Source of the DNA: Brachypterus glaber | Taxonomy: Eukaryota; Arthropoda; Insecta; Coleoptera; Kateretidae | Assembly: GCA_958510825.1 (NCBI GenBank) | Contig: OY294048.1 | Location: 18,555,589 to 18,619,588 of the forward strand | DNA length: 64,000 nt | Direction of reading: 5' to 3' | Shown: piece after piece, positions 48,701 through 49,690 of the stretch | How the letters are laid out: the number at the start of each line of letters is the position of its first letter | Numbering within the stretch: position 1 is the first letter of the stretch | Made by a program: the position numbers and the translations under genes | The notes under the pieces: generated by a model | Seen by the model: the letters and a program-made list of their open reading frames with translations, nothing else | Told to the model about the DNA's origin: nothing | The model's database searches: none

Positions 48701-49690
48701 ATGTATATTTGTCAAAAATCCGCCTTCCCCCCTTTACGTTTTGAACGGCTTAAGATATCAACTTGAAATTTGGAACAAATAAATAACATAACCCAAATAT
48801 TTTTTTGATATATATTTGGTATGATTAGGGGGCACGATGGAGACAGGGGGCAAGCGGGGAATTTTTTTTTAAACAGAAAGGGGTATTGTGTGATACATCA
48901 TTTTAAAGCTTATAAAATTATCTATTTGCCCACATATTATTTTATGTTTTTGGAGCAATTTTTGGGGTTATTCGTGTAAGAGTTAAATTACGCCTCACTT
49001 CCACCACAAAGCATAGAGTGCTTAAAATATGTCCTATGATGTTTTTAAATGTTATTTTCGGTTGTAAAACTTATTCGTTTTTGCAATAAAACAGTTTTTG
49101 CATTTTTCTTATTAAGTTTTCTTATTTTTATTTTTTTTACATTTTTCCTAAAAGTAACAAAATGTACACCTTTGTAGAGGGCACTAAAATTGAAAAAATA
49201 AATAAAATAAAATATACGATTTTTTTTCTCTTTGCAAGACGCATCTTCCCCCCCCCCATTGGATTTTCAAATTAAAAAACAAATAAAACACCTATATAGG
49301 AACGGCCTACGCTAATTCACATGTCTAACAAAATTTCGTTAAAAATGTCGCTTGGTTCCTTTTAGATAAGCGGTATCCAATTTTTGTTTACGCTTTAAAT
49401 AATTAATTTTAATAATTTTAATTTTAATTATTAATTGAGGGGGCTAATAATTTTGGCGACGTGTGTATTACATAACACAATTCACATAAAACTAACATGA
49501 AACTTATCTTAATACAGTAAAATAAGCAATAACTTACCACTTTCATATAGTTAATAAGACTGTATCCATGAGGCCAAAAATCCACTGCATCGCAGCTGAG
49601 CGGCTTGATATCAATTTGCTGGCTAGTATCCAGGTCGTGAAGTGCTTTGGCGAATAAATGAACCGCATCATACATTAAAGCTGTTTCGGC
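3722..49690 (-). CDS. Kainate-type ionotropic glutamate receptor gene (partial, nine exons seen)
   Basis: Overall span of a split gene encoding a ligand-gated cation channel subunit of the plasma membrane, probably at synapses. In transcript order the exons are 49538-49690, 44631-44849, 41360-41790, 34918-35055 or 34733-34870, 23882-24080, 22720-22951, 17388-17503 and 3749-3904 (or to a stop at 3722). All have AG acceptors and GT donors, and their phases chain exactly: 1644 nt, 548 codons, using one copy of the duplicated exon. Order: end of amino-terminal domain, S1, M1, pore loop, M3, S2, M4. Animal kainate receptors are usually about 850-950 residues, so roughly 350 N-terminal residues are missing and should lie upstream. 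Glutamate-contact residues are kept. The [10 protein letters not shown]3 motif and pore MQQG point to the AMPA/kainate class, and details such as LMQQG and TVERM favour kainate. Introns reach 13.5 kb and are full of transposons. The exact orthologue is not determined. Confidence 0.93.
3749..3904 (-). CDS. iGluR exon: M4 and start of cytoplasmic tail (52 codons)
   Basis: The acceptor is TTTTTATAG and the frame continues as [20 protein letters not shown]. The hydrophobic M4 run [20 protein letters not shown] follows, then [11 protein letters not shown]. The GLANVGGVF motif is typical for the M4 entrance. Two ends are possible. A good donor (CGG|GTGAGC) after EER would give 52 codons and one or more further exons. 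Read through, the frame goes on as VSSILHDT and stops at a TAG at 3722-3724. Insect kainate receptors often have a longer tail after a VEER-like motif, so splicing is slightly favoured, but no further exon was recognised at 1-3700. The intron before it is 13.5 kb. Confidence 0.9.
3930..4205 (-). mobile_element. tRNA-derived SINE
   Basis: On the minus strand the head has GTGAG-TTCGATT-CTCAC, a tRNA T-arm with the RNA polymerase III B box, followed by TGGCGCC like an acceptor 3' half. The anticodon-arm region AGCAAGTCTACTATC comes just before it. The 5' acceptor strand is missing, so it is not a working tRNA. A unique body follows and the 3' end is a short ATGTA/ATGTAATG repeat near 3935-3955. 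It lies just upstream of the M4 exon of the receptor. Confidence 0.65.
4654..5856 (-). mobile_element. Tc1/mariner-type element, internally deleted
   Basis: Inverted terminal repeats of about 95 bp start TACAGCCTGTTCCAGAACTC at both ends and are flanked by the TA target duplication (4652-4653 and 5857-5858). The interior carries the N-terminal half of a transposase (next entry). At 1.2 kb it is too short to be autonomous. Confidence 0.88.
5115..5580 (-). pseudogene. Tc1/mariner transposase remnant (DNA-binding half)
   Basis: The start ATG at 5578-5580 gives MFTSEEY, then the frame shifts to a run reading [33 protein letters not shown] and [21 protein letters not shown]. It continues [21 protein letters not shown] and FVKSILFT. 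This is the two-helix-turn-helix region of insect Tc1/mariner transposases, leading up to the ILFTDE catalytic motif. Here ILFT is followed by GVWVSKRW and a stop, so the catalytic core is deleted exactly before its first Asp. With the frameshift the copy cannot make transposase. Confidence 0.85.
6226..9537 (-). CDS. LINE ORF2: endonuclease and reverse transcriptase, about 1103 aa
   Basis: Read from the codon right after the ORF1 TAG. Residues about 6-11 are KIIFWN, the usual start of an apurinic-type endonuclease, followed by SETW, GGDFN and SDHFPI catalytic motifs (to about residue 230). The reverse transcriptase covers about 430-740, with [36 protein letters not shown] and the catalytic YADD at about 704-707. 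A zinc knuckle, CTMCNM with HILFECPLY, lies near 1032-1055. The frame has no stop until 6226, so the protein is probably active in target-primed reverse transcription. There is no ATG before the endonuclease start; the first Met is well inside the domain, so expression likely needs readthrough or reinitiation. Confidence 0.93.
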   Translation of the reverse strand, partial: QRSLFKIIFWNCYGFSNVLDIISSDQFFSNIPVIAVSETWLLNKTKNSNGALKNYNILSVEAVKEKSMGRGSGGLAVLTNNQFSVKLLDSCPWWMFCLVSKNNFRIIICNLYFKKALDLDTLLESFQISLLNIQETYRDTQIVIGGDFNSRVGDLGYISPEILEGTNLNKIRTTVDSTVNTRGTVLTNFMTENSFSIINGRSSYDSPAQFTFCSHVGNSVIDFVFCHNDDLKEIKNFYVLNEIATKSDHFPICLELHINLLLSKRSLNTNSDKVTYLKFNPQLSVPFRTAMQWSPKVGNLTTANESYLNLVSAVKETATSIGMVSTLKKNSYNFSKPWFDFECASLKRNVKYTLKLCKESNFSPVFNAQYLATKNLYKKTTARKKKNFEKDLVLRLSSAKNQSEFWKLIKKFRPINTKTDLPIYIWERFYDTILPVKILNKNNFLGTYDPILDEPVTISEYEATLSKCKNGKSAGIDEISYEFLKSLPENWCLYLCSIFNKILSGDNIPELWGDVILTMLHKKGPTEDPANYRGISLVNCTCKLFTSILLNRLTNWCDEFNVLPECQSGFRKARGCIDNVFVLNSIIQLQLRLKGRKVYAAFIDYKRAFDSINHVLLWKKLYEMGVSVNFIRILKNLYDLATIRIKSGNAFSKKYGVSAGVLQGESLSPLLFLLFIADLELFFRSKGARGLSIDGLMDIIVLLYADDLVILADSEADLKRKLKILEEYTQINDLTVNTEKTKIIKFSRGNFTIDPNVTFLFNGKNIEMINKYTYLGVPFVCSSLFLEMANITTQKAKQSVGSVMNIMANSKLNSWDSRIQLYNSIIINSLTHCIAVWGTRYCNVIERAQVCFIKRLLLLPRNTPDYILRLESGLPSLSYYVFKACVSWLKHLLSLDQNRFAKRCFDRLLHLTTSNPDERYNWVLQVKRLFDYIDEDNIFNNINLRTFSSQKINHYLISYRNKLHTDDLQSLTNSKYPNIYSSFIINNRVSNYLEIRMPIYLTRVIAQTRMCSRKNLRIAFNGMAFTIDFSETCTMCNMAKIESLAHILFECPLYASMRLSHLPRLQNMKCFIDCLNSSDYKHLKSICNFFIEICKLRSFIMNE
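9538..10278 (-). CDS. LINE ORF1 nucleic-acid-binding protein, 246 aa
   Basis: The best start is the ATG at 10278 ([11 protein letters not shown]); the frame is open further up but has no other ATG there. Residues about 1-85 are charged and leucine-spaced (coiled coil: [30 protein letters not shown]). Then [13 protein letters not shown] starts an RRM-like domain that ends near [21 protein letters not shown] basic C-terminal domain follows with [13 protein letters not shown] and a polar tail. Such proteins coat the LINE RNA and act as chaperones in the ribonucleoprotein. It ends in a single TAG (9538-9540) that is in frame with ORF2. Confidence 0.85.
   Translation of the reverse strand: MAEFSEKQKDFLNSMFGKMNLNLSEKMEEIKAELLQHQNNFKKEIQNVMESHSQKIQCLEKNNEKLQSENLFLQRRLRKNNIKIFGLTDSNQSLNVAILNLFNTQLGLNFTDNDISDAYNIGSKIPGNQPIIIVEFTSYQRKNLVMRNCSRLRGTKISISHDECPEDLAITKILVKHKKMASEKGLVAKIKGRKLKIGEDYYSAAALENPATPSRNKNQNSDKKRPFSFSDDESQINKKPNSESLD
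11147..12594 (-). mobile_element. 5'-truncated Jockey-clade retrotransposon
   Basis: Flanked by a perfect 12-bp target duplication ACTAGCTACTCA (11135-11146 and 12595-12606). It holds the reverse transcriptase from [13 protein letters not shown] to the C-terminus, then a 3' UTR with two copies of a roughly 50-bp repeat (CACTGATGCGAGTTGCATCT) at 11241-11330. The 5' part, including the endonuclease, is missing. Confidence 0.92.
11324..12590 (-). pseudogene. Jockey reverse transcriptase, frameshifted
   Basis: The upstream frame (from about 12590 to 12200) has [31 protein letters not shown] and [17 protein letters not shown], ending at REVA. The frame then shifts near 12200 by a small deletion and goes on as [37 protein letters not shown] and [14 protein letters not shown] with the catalytic FADD, then [11 protein letters not shown] and a tail ending DYDEL before TGA. 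Order and motifs are those of Jockey elements. Without the single frameshift the domain would be open; with 5' truncation the copy is dead. Confidence 0.92.
12700..13250. repeat. About 110-bp local repeat: two direct and one inverted copy
   Basis: The direct copies start at about 12703 and 12833; the inverted copy lies at about 13128-13235. Each has GTATACTCATG or GTACCCATG, then GTGCTGAGTAC, an A-rich stretch with AATAGTGAAGA, and a block ending with CCTTGAC. The centre holds three ATAACGCGAA units at about 13008-13042 and two copies of GGGGTGCTT-N-GAGTCCCCTTG. No coding sense. Confidence 0.7.
13375..13452 (+). mobile_element. 3' end fragment of a LINE with ATT-repeat tail
   Basis: The fragment ends in TTGGGCAATAAAAATATATT and then seven or so ATT repeats. 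The same TTGGGCAATAAA followed by TATTATTA ends the minus-strand LINE at 15407. So this is a very short 5'-truncated copy of that family on the plus strand. Confidence 0.65.
13533..14300. other. AT-rich intron DNA
   Basis: No reading frame or inverted repeat of note. The stretch belongs to the 13.5-kb intron between the S2-end and M4 exons of the receptor. Confidence 0.5.
14531..14568 (-). ncRNA. Hammerhead-ribozyme-like motif of the Penelope-like element
   Basis: On the minus strand: CTGAAGA, one T, then GTCTCT, a loop AGTAGTA, AGAGAC, and GAAACGTC. The CUGANGA and GAAA boxes around a perfect 6-bp stem, followed by a GUC cleavage triplet, fit the small type I hammerheads known from Penelope-like elements, which have a very short stem III. 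There is an extra base between CUGANGA and the stem. Activity is not shown. Confidence 0.55.
14611..14866 (-). pseudogene. GIY-YIG endonuclease C-terminal part of a Penelope-like element
   Basis: The frame reads [37 protein letters not shown], then [20 protein letters not shown] and [10 protein letters not shown], ending in a stop at 14611. The [11 protein letters not shown] block and the EI-KHPNN-NRD-G-HLP block are typical of the C-terminal GIY-YIG nuclease of Penelope-like elements, which nicks target DNA. The N-terminal GIY and YIG motifs and the reverse transcriptase are absent, so only the end of the protein remains. Confidence 0.88.
15528..16834 (-). pseudogene. Reverse transcriptase of the decayed LINE, two frameshifts
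   Basis: Upstream frame: [19 protein letters not shown], then [18 protein letters not shown] and [16 protein letters not shown], up to QADVY. A 2-nt loss shifts the frame into DFMKAFDRI, and a second shift near 16575 leads into [15 protein letters not shown]. The rest is open to 15528: [30 protein letters not shown] with the catalytic [36 protein letters not shown] and [14 protein letters not shown]. The [17 protein letters not shown] motif is shared by CR1/Rex/Jockey-group elements; I do not fix the clade. Confidence 0.85.
16846..16935 (+). mobile_element. 90-bp retroelement tail with TAC repeats
   Basis: Flanked by a perfect 15-bp target duplication TTAATATCGTGAAAT (16831-16845 and 16936-16950). 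It is GC-richer than its surroundings and ends with about seven TAC units. It looks like a very short 5'-truncated LINE or SINE copy. Confidence 0.75.
16976..18050. other. Intron DNA around the S2-end exon
   Basis: At 16968 and 17036 a short unit GCCTCCCAT plus an A run and CAAACCA recurs twice. No coding sequence apart from the exon at 17388-17503. A hint of an inverted repeat, CATTAAACGTTTAATG-like, lies at 17845-17900. Confidence 0.5.
17388..17503 (-). CDS. iGluR exon: end of S2 (38 codons)
   Basis: Acceptor GATTTTCAG, donor TGCAGG|GTGAGT. Two bases complete an Asn codon, then [21 protein letters not shown] and [11 protein letters not shown], ending GGGACR in phase 0. This is the highly conserved end of S2: the LQEEGKL helix, the WW pair, and the second S2 cysteine in ACR. 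Spacing to M4 in the next exon is normal for the family. Confidence 0.95.
18060..18612. mobile_element. Inverted-repeat element with GGTCGTGTGATACATCA arms
   Basis: The left arm has ATCAAGTTCTGAGAAAACC (18079) and GGGGTCGTGTGATACATCAT (18207). The right arm has the inverse, ATGATGTATCACACGACCCC (18551) and TTCACAGAACTTGAT (18588). The left arm is longer because of an insertion of about 100 bp. A related piece, TGTGATACATCATTTTAAAG, sits at 48888. Confidence 0.65.
18851..19278. mobile_element. MITE, 428 bp, TACACGGAAA ends
   Basis: The left end is TACACGGAAAGAAATTAG, followed soon by GCTCTGCGCTATA. The right end is TATAGCGCTCCTAGCTATAA and then TTTTTCCGTGTA. The inside is AT-rich with repeated TTATAT motifs and no reading frame. 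Confidence 0.75.
19340..19525. repeat. Imperfect hairpin, about 185 bp
   Basis: TCCTGGAGACGTATTCTTGA and AGAACGACTGACAGAAC on the left are mirrored by GTTCTATCAGTCGTTCT and GAAGAATACGTTTCCTGG on the right. A small inverted-repeat element is likely. Confidence 0.6.
20206..20983. mobile_element. Inverted-repeat element, CCCAGGTAGCAA ends
   Basis: The left end is CCCAGGTAGCAAGGGATGTTA; the right end is ATGTTATTTTGCTACCTGGG. A unit of about 50 bp, TCACATATTAACGTGNCTTTC plus ACGTGAATGTCATGTTATTT, occurs in direct orientation at 20398 and 20931. ATAACATCACAT motifs recur throughout. No reading frame. Confidence 0.75.
21905..22452. repeat. Near-perfect palindrome made of two Penelope-like terminal regions
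   Basis: The arms (21905 to about 22180 and 22203-22452) mirror each other almost base for base. They start TAGTAGATGGTTGGATTAGG on the left and carry a hammerhead-like motif at 21961-21997 (minus) and 22360-22395 (plus): TTGAAGAAGTTGG, a loop, CCAACGAAACGTCGG. The left arm has an extra tandem copy of about 55 bp next to the centre. It lies in the intron just downstream of the S2 exon. Confidence 0.85.
22720..22951 (-). CDS. iGluR exon: S2 lobe (77 codons)
   Basis: Phase 0 in (acceptor AATTTCAG, then [14 protein letters not shown]), phase 1 out (CCACCAA|GTAAGT). It encodes most of S2: the MWAF helix, [34 protein letters not shown] and [11 protein letters not shown]. The Glu in YLMEST corresponds to AMPA Glu705, which holds the ligand amino group. 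The Cys in RNCELTQ is one of the conserved S2 cysteines that pairs with one near the end of S2. The Penelope-like inverted repeat at 21905-22452 lies about 270 nt beyond its donor. Confidence 0.95.
23346..23495. mobile_element. Small MITE, about 150 bp, 62-bp arms
   Basis: Arms ATATGTGGAGGTGAATTTTA and on to TGACATAGCAGCTTGTCA are mirrored by TGACAAGCTGCTATGTCACA and TTCACCTCCTCATAT around a short AT-rich loop. It sits inside the short intron between the M3 and S2 exons. Confidence 0.85.
23882..24080 (-). CDS. iGluR exon: M3 and start of S2 (66 codons)
   Basis: Acceptor ATTTCAG, donor AGG|GTAAAC. The first base completes the Lys of the pore exon (PK), and the exon ends in phase 0. It encodes [19 protein letters not shown], then the M3 gate motif [16 protein letters not shown], which is nearly invariant in AMPA/kainate receptors. 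It then enters S2: [20 protein letters not shown] followed by STAGFFR. The Ser-Thr pair after GG corresponds to AMPA Ser654-Thr655, which hold the glutamate gamma-carboxylate. The plus-strand reading frame over the same bases is a shadow. Confidence 0.96.
24611..26250. mobile_element. Inverted-repeat element A of the AAATTTTAAGG family
   Basis: The left end has GAAATTTTAAGGAGCGATTC, TACATCACAAAATATGGCA; the right end has GATGTAGAATTACCCCTTAA, AATTTCGAATCCTATTTA. Inner arms share AAGGGAGCTATTATAG and GGAGCTTAGCTCCCTTACG. Inside is another imperfect palindrome (about 25180-25990) with ATGGCATAAAACAAAAAAT and a GGGACCACTGTG piece at 26078. A GC-rich hairpin GCCGCGCGGTGCCGCCGCGG lies at 24710. 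Related to elements at 36956 and 46570. Confidence 0.7.
26251..27289. other. AT-rich intron DNA
   Basis: Part of the 9.8-kb intron between pore exon B and the M3 exon. No reading frame or clear repeat noticed. Confidence 0.5.
27290..28172. mobile_element. Foldback-like element with inverted clusters of CGCGAAA motifs
   Basis: Both ends are clusters of a short motif spaced about 17-22 bp apart. On the left it reads like TTTACCGCGAAA and TTTAATCGCGAAA, about 12 times in 27297-27510; on the right it is inverted, TTTCGCGGTAA or TTTTCGCGATAA, in 27935-28165. The middle is AT-rich and unrelated. No transposase was found. The stretch is otherwise poor in CpG, so the motif stands out. Confidence 0.75.
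28230..28745. repeat. GGATAT-rich direct repeats
   Basis: A block of about 110-200 bp containing TATGGATATCCTTAGGTATA, ACCACAATATTCACA and GGATATTCGTATACGGGATA occurs at about 28255 and again, diverged, at about 28440. At 28670-28740 a 33-bp unit CATTATATCCAAGGGTGGAT occurs twice in tandem. No coding sense. Confidence 0.7.
28900..29225. repeat. Partial copy of the repeat at 58988-60150
   Basis: TTTTTGTGCTAGAGCTTAAC (29018), GAAACAAGATTTTTAAAT and GCCAGTGGCATCCC match, in order, arms of the 59-kb element (GTGCTAGAGCTTAAC, GAAACAAGATATTTGGATG, CAGTGGCGTC). It ends with CACCACTGGCTCTTC at 29202-29216. Confidence 0.6.
29226..30238. other. AT-rich intron DNA
   Basis: A short CAATC tandem repeat at 29283-29306. 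Otherwise plain AT-rich sequence without reading frames. Confidence 0.5.
30242..30613. mobile_element. Harbinger-like MITE, 372 bp
   Basis: The ends are AGCAGGCCACTCA and, inverted, TGAGTGGCCTGCT, with TTA on both sides (30239-30241 and 30614-30616). Three-base TTA/TAA targets are usual for PIF/Harbinger elements. Inner arms carry GGGAGCATGTTGGGCAACAT and its inverse at 30579. No transposase. A lone end of the same kind is at 604. Confidence 0.7.
30617..31737. other. AT-rich intron DNA with a small GC-rich hairpin
   Basis: At 30880-30985 TATTCCATAACTAGTATGGAAT and TGACTATTCCATACG flank a GC-rich core (GAGCCGGCATGCGAGTATGA, CCCGCGAGCGCGG). The rest is AT-rich. No supported gene. Confidence 0.5.
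31738..31832. repeat. Small palindrome related to the Penelope-like element
   Basis: Arms ACTTTCGGGTTTAGACCATG and, inverted, ACACGGTCTAAACCGAAAGT. The same block, CTTTCGGGTTTAGACCGTGT, lies in the Penelope-like fragment at about 14496. Confidence 0.75.
32177..32660 (+). pseudogene. Heavily decayed Jockey reverse transcriptase
   Basis: On the plus strand, with stops, it reads [38 protein letters not shown] and [13 protein letters not shown]. This lines up with [31 protein letters not shown] and ISKNL in the Jockey copy at 11.3-12.2 kb. The catalytic FADD is FAVD here. Many stops and shifts mean an old insertion. Confidence 0.75.
32661..33214. other. AT-rich intron DNA
   Basis: No frame or repeat of note. 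Confidence 0.45.
33215..33790. mobile_element. Palindrome made of two Tc1/mariner transposase fragments
   Basis: Left arm about 33230-33470, right arm about 33500-33785, inverted copies with roughly 85 percent identity by eye. Shared blocks are GTTCACCAGAGAATTG, CGTCACTGCGCAGGCTATA and GGAGAATATCGCAGCTG. The left arm on the plus strand reads [20 protein letters not shown], stop, PNLSISR, stop, [11 protein letters not shown], which is the helix-turn-helix region of an insect Tc1/mariner-like transposase. Both arms are broken. Confidence 0.75.
33791..34732. other. AT-rich intron DNA downstream of pore exon B
   Basis: AT-rich, with a short duplicated TTATTTCATTTATAAT at 34155-34192. It lies within 950 nt of the alternative exons, so splicing control elements may be here, but none can be named. 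Confidence 0.45.
34733..34870 (-). CDS. iGluR pore exon, version B (alternative, 46 codons)
   Basis: Second copy of the pore exon, 47 nt downstream of version A. Acceptor TGGTTGCAG, donor CCAAA|GTAAGT; phase 2 in and out, 138 nt, exactly as version A. It reads [14 protein letters not shown], a linker, then [17 protein letters not shown] when joined to the next exon. The Q/R position is Gln with codon CAG. The ending GSDIAP is closer to vertebrate kainate receptors (Ser after MQQG), whereas version A has the Cys seen in AMPA receptors. Using both exons together would stay in frame but would duplicate the pore segment, which should not give a channel. So one of the two is expected per transcript. 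Confidence 0.93.
34871..34917 (-). promoter_or_regulatory. 47-nt intron between the two alternative pore exons
   Basis: The stretch begins GTAAGC and ends TGCAG on the minus strand, so it looks like a complete intron, but at 47 nt it is at or below the shortest introns usually spliced in insects. A branch point inside it would sit very close to the 5' splice site. Such crowding is a known way to stop two neighbouring exons being joined. The role is inferred from length and layout only. Confidence 0.6.
34918..35055 (-). CDS. iGluR pore exon, version A (alternative, 46 codons)
   Basis: First of two homologous exons for the M1-M2 linker and M2 pore loop. Acceptor TAATTTCTAG, donor CCAAA|GTAAGC; phase 2 in and out. 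Joined to the previous AG it reads [14 protein letters not shown], then a linker, then [17 protein letters not shown] with the next exon. MQQG holds the Q/R selectivity position; here it is Gln (codon CAA), which in this receptor class goes with calcium permeability unless edited. It differs from version B at 12 of 47 residues, five of them in or next to the pore loop (Ala/Thr, Cys/Ser, Phe/Ile and Leu/Ala among them). The open frame and intact splice sites argue that this is a working exon and not a pseudo-exon. Confidence 0.93.
35240..35453 (+). repeat. Tandem duplication, 107-bp unit, two copies
   Basis: Copies at 35240-35346 and 35347-35453 differ by about one base (TTGATTGCCA against TTAATTGCCA). 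The duplication is recent and lies in the intron about 190 nt upstream, in transcript order, of pore exon A. Confidence 0.9.
35454..36955. other. AT-rich intron DNA
   Basis: Between M1 and pore exons. No reading frame. ACGTCGTGTTACTTTCTCAAC and ACGACGTTACTTTATTGG motifs recur near 36450-36550. Confidence 0.45.
36956..38046. mobile_element. Inverted-repeat element B of the AAATTTTAAGG family, TA target
   Basis: Ends TACATGGTGTATTTGGAATA and, inverted, AATTCAAATACACCGTGTA, flanked by TA (36954-36955 and 38047-38048). Next come GGGTCCGAAATTTTAAGGGG on both sides and GCGTAGCTCCCTTACGACGC inside. 1091 bp. The ORF-like stretches inside follow from the inverted arms and look non-coding. Confidence 0.85.
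38047..38781. other. AT-rich intron DNA
   Basis: Nothing recognised. Confidence 0.45.
38782..39615. mobile_element. Inverted-repeat element built from minisatellites
   Basis: Ends GAAACGAGGGGCTG and, inverted, CAGCCCCTCGTTTTGA. Inside are a 9-12-bp minisatellite GAGTTCCTCCG (about 15 units at 38838-38980, again at 39500-39570), a GTCGGTC run at 38999-39040, and about four copies of an 80-85-bp unit with AAAGCTTTGTCCCTGACG, CCAAAACTTGGCGCC and ATGGCGCCC at 39116-39480. Reading frames here encode only these repeats. Confidence 0.8.
39650..40235 (+). repeat. Uninterrupted copy of the dispersed repeat (other copy 19650-22660)
   Basis: GGATCAAGGAAGCTATGATT (39674), TGACTTTTAGTGATA, TACCCTACCTGAGCTT (39886) and CATAGCAACCTTACATAGGG (40151) followed by CAACTCAGATAGATTCTA parallel the 19.7-22.6 kb copy in order and orientation. 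Confidence 0.65.
40509..41280. mobile_element. ACACAGCC-family element, with nested GGGACCACTGTG element
   Basis: Ends ACACAGCCACACAAAAAAAA and, inverted, TTTTTTGTCTGGCTGTGTA. Behind the left end is the family motif GCGCTGAACCCGAATTTAAG. A second inverted pair, CACAGTGGTCCCGAAAAAAA at 40741 and TTTCTGGGACCACTGTAC at 41218, marks an element nested inside. It ends 80 bp from the S1/M1 exon. Confidence 0.75.
41360..41790 (-). CDS. iGluR exon: S1 lobe of ligand-binding domain and M1 (143 codons)
   Basis: The exon starts in phase 0 at SAPYVMRKE and ends in phase 2 inside an Arg codon (GCA AG|GTTAGT). It carries S1: [43 protein letters not shown] and [15 protein letters not shown]. The Tyr of KYG, the Thr of LTIT and the following Arg correspond to AMPA receptor Tyr450, Thr480 and Arg485, which bind glutamate. 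The residue equivalent to AMPA Pro478 is Asp. M1 follows as a hydrophobic run from about [10 protein letters not shown] to FILA. An opposite-strand short reading frame here is only a shadow. The exon is preceded by an 89-nt gap from the 40509-41280 repeat on its 3' side. Confidence 0.96.
41891..41985. repeat. Short hairpin element, 32-bp arms
   Basis: CCAAGGTAGAGAATACATTT and on to TTTATAGC, mirrored by GCTATAAAAAATGTATTCTC and TACCTTGG. It lies 100 bp upstream of the S1 exon in transcript order. Confidence 0.85.
41986..43171. other. Intron DNA with scattered AACGTAAGCAACG motifs
   Basis: ACGTAAGCAACG or a one-base variant occurs at about 42510, 42532, 42720 and 42899, mostly after AATGT. 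A GC-rich piece, GGGTGGCGCCCGGGCCGC, lies at 42402-42425. No supported gene. Confidence 0.5.
43172..43817. mobile_element. piggyBac-like non-autonomous element, 646 bp
   Basis: TTAA on both sides (43168-43171, 43818-43821). Ends CCCTTTCAGGACGG and, inverted, CCGTCCTGAAAGGG: the CCC...GGG ends plus TTAA typical of piggyBac elements. Subterminal inverted motifs ATATATCTGACAG, CACACAGACGGCTG and GATATATNTGAC recur. At 43504 a plus-strand ATG gives [19 protein letters not shown] and then stops, possibly the residue of a transposase start. Confidence 0.85.
43822..44630. other. AT-rich intron DNA with a CAGACCGACAGACTGAC patch
   Basis: At 44270-44320 ACACACAGACCGACAGACTG occurs in a noncoding A/T-rich stretch. 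Similar patches are at 51056-51100 and, inverted, 51855-51895, so this is likely part of a dispersed repeat. Confidence 0.5.
44631..44849 (-). CDS. iGluR exon: amino-terminal domain to S1 junction (73 codons)
   Basis: Phase 0 at both ends, acceptor TTGTTGCAG, donor TTG|GTAAGT. It encodes [16 protein letters not shown], then a stretch ending [18 protein letters not shown] and FVVTTIL. GLTG, the IGTW turn and VTTIL are classic positions in AMPA/kainate receptors, at the end of the amino-terminal domain and the start of the ligand-binding domain. NST, NFT and NKT are possible N-glycosylation sites. The intron before it is about 4.7 kb and carries the 44948-46159 and 46570-47694 elements and a short Jockey-derived insertion. 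Confidence 0.93.
44948..46159. mobile_element. Inverted-repeat element with short tandem repeats
   Basis: Ends TACACTGTAAAAACT and, inverted, TTTTTACTGTGTA. Near the left end an 11-bp unit AATGTAAAAGA is repeated about six times (45050-45110). Around 45845-45955 GAAGACTACACGGTAAAACG is mirrored by GTGTAGTCTTCATAT. At 45990-46140 a 37-bp unit with ATTACCATTCCGGTCTATG is repeated about three times. No reading frame. Confidence 0.75.
46570..47694. mobile_element. Inverted-repeat element C of the AAATTTTAAGG family, TA target
   Basis: Ends TACAGGTTGATTTAGAAATA and, inverted, TATTTCTGAATCACCCTGCA, flanked by TA (46568-46569, 47695-47696). Inner arms have AAAATTTTAAGGGG, GGTCCGGAAATGAGCTCTA and GGGAGTTACGAACCTCCTGA mirrored on the right. 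1125 bp, same layout as element B. Confidence 0.85.
47855..48101 (-). mobile_element. Short Jockey-derived insertion, 247 bp
   Basis: Perfect 12-bp target duplication TCTGATTTTTTC (47843-47854, 48102-48113). The 3' part equals the 3' UTR of the Jockey copy at 11.15 kb, with both roughly 50-bp repeats. The 5' part (about 65 bp, a C-rich stretch on the minus strand) is not in that copy. It starts within a few bases of the same point as the insertion at 51418. Confidence 0.9.
48114..49537. other. AT-rich intron DNA between the first two visible exons
   Basis: At 48880-48925 TGTGATACATCATTTTAAAG matches the arm of the element at 18060. No supported gene; the stretch at 48403-48633 is open on the plus strand but shows no recognisable domain. 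Confidence 0.5.
49538..49690 (-). CDS. iGluR exon: end of amino-terminal domain (51 codons)
   Basis: First visible exon in transcript order, phase 0 at both ends. The acceptor is TTATTGCAG and the donor GTG|GTAAGT. It encodes [13 protein letters not shown], the usual kainate-family segment late in the amino-terminal (LIVBP-like) domain, followed by a cysteine and [14 protein letters not shown]. That domain sits outside the cell and governs subunit assembly. The join to the next exon (YMKV then VEMRGLTG) matches the family pattern, where the segment leads into a GLTG motif. The exon before it is not certain; a candidate is discussed at 58146. Confidence 0.9.
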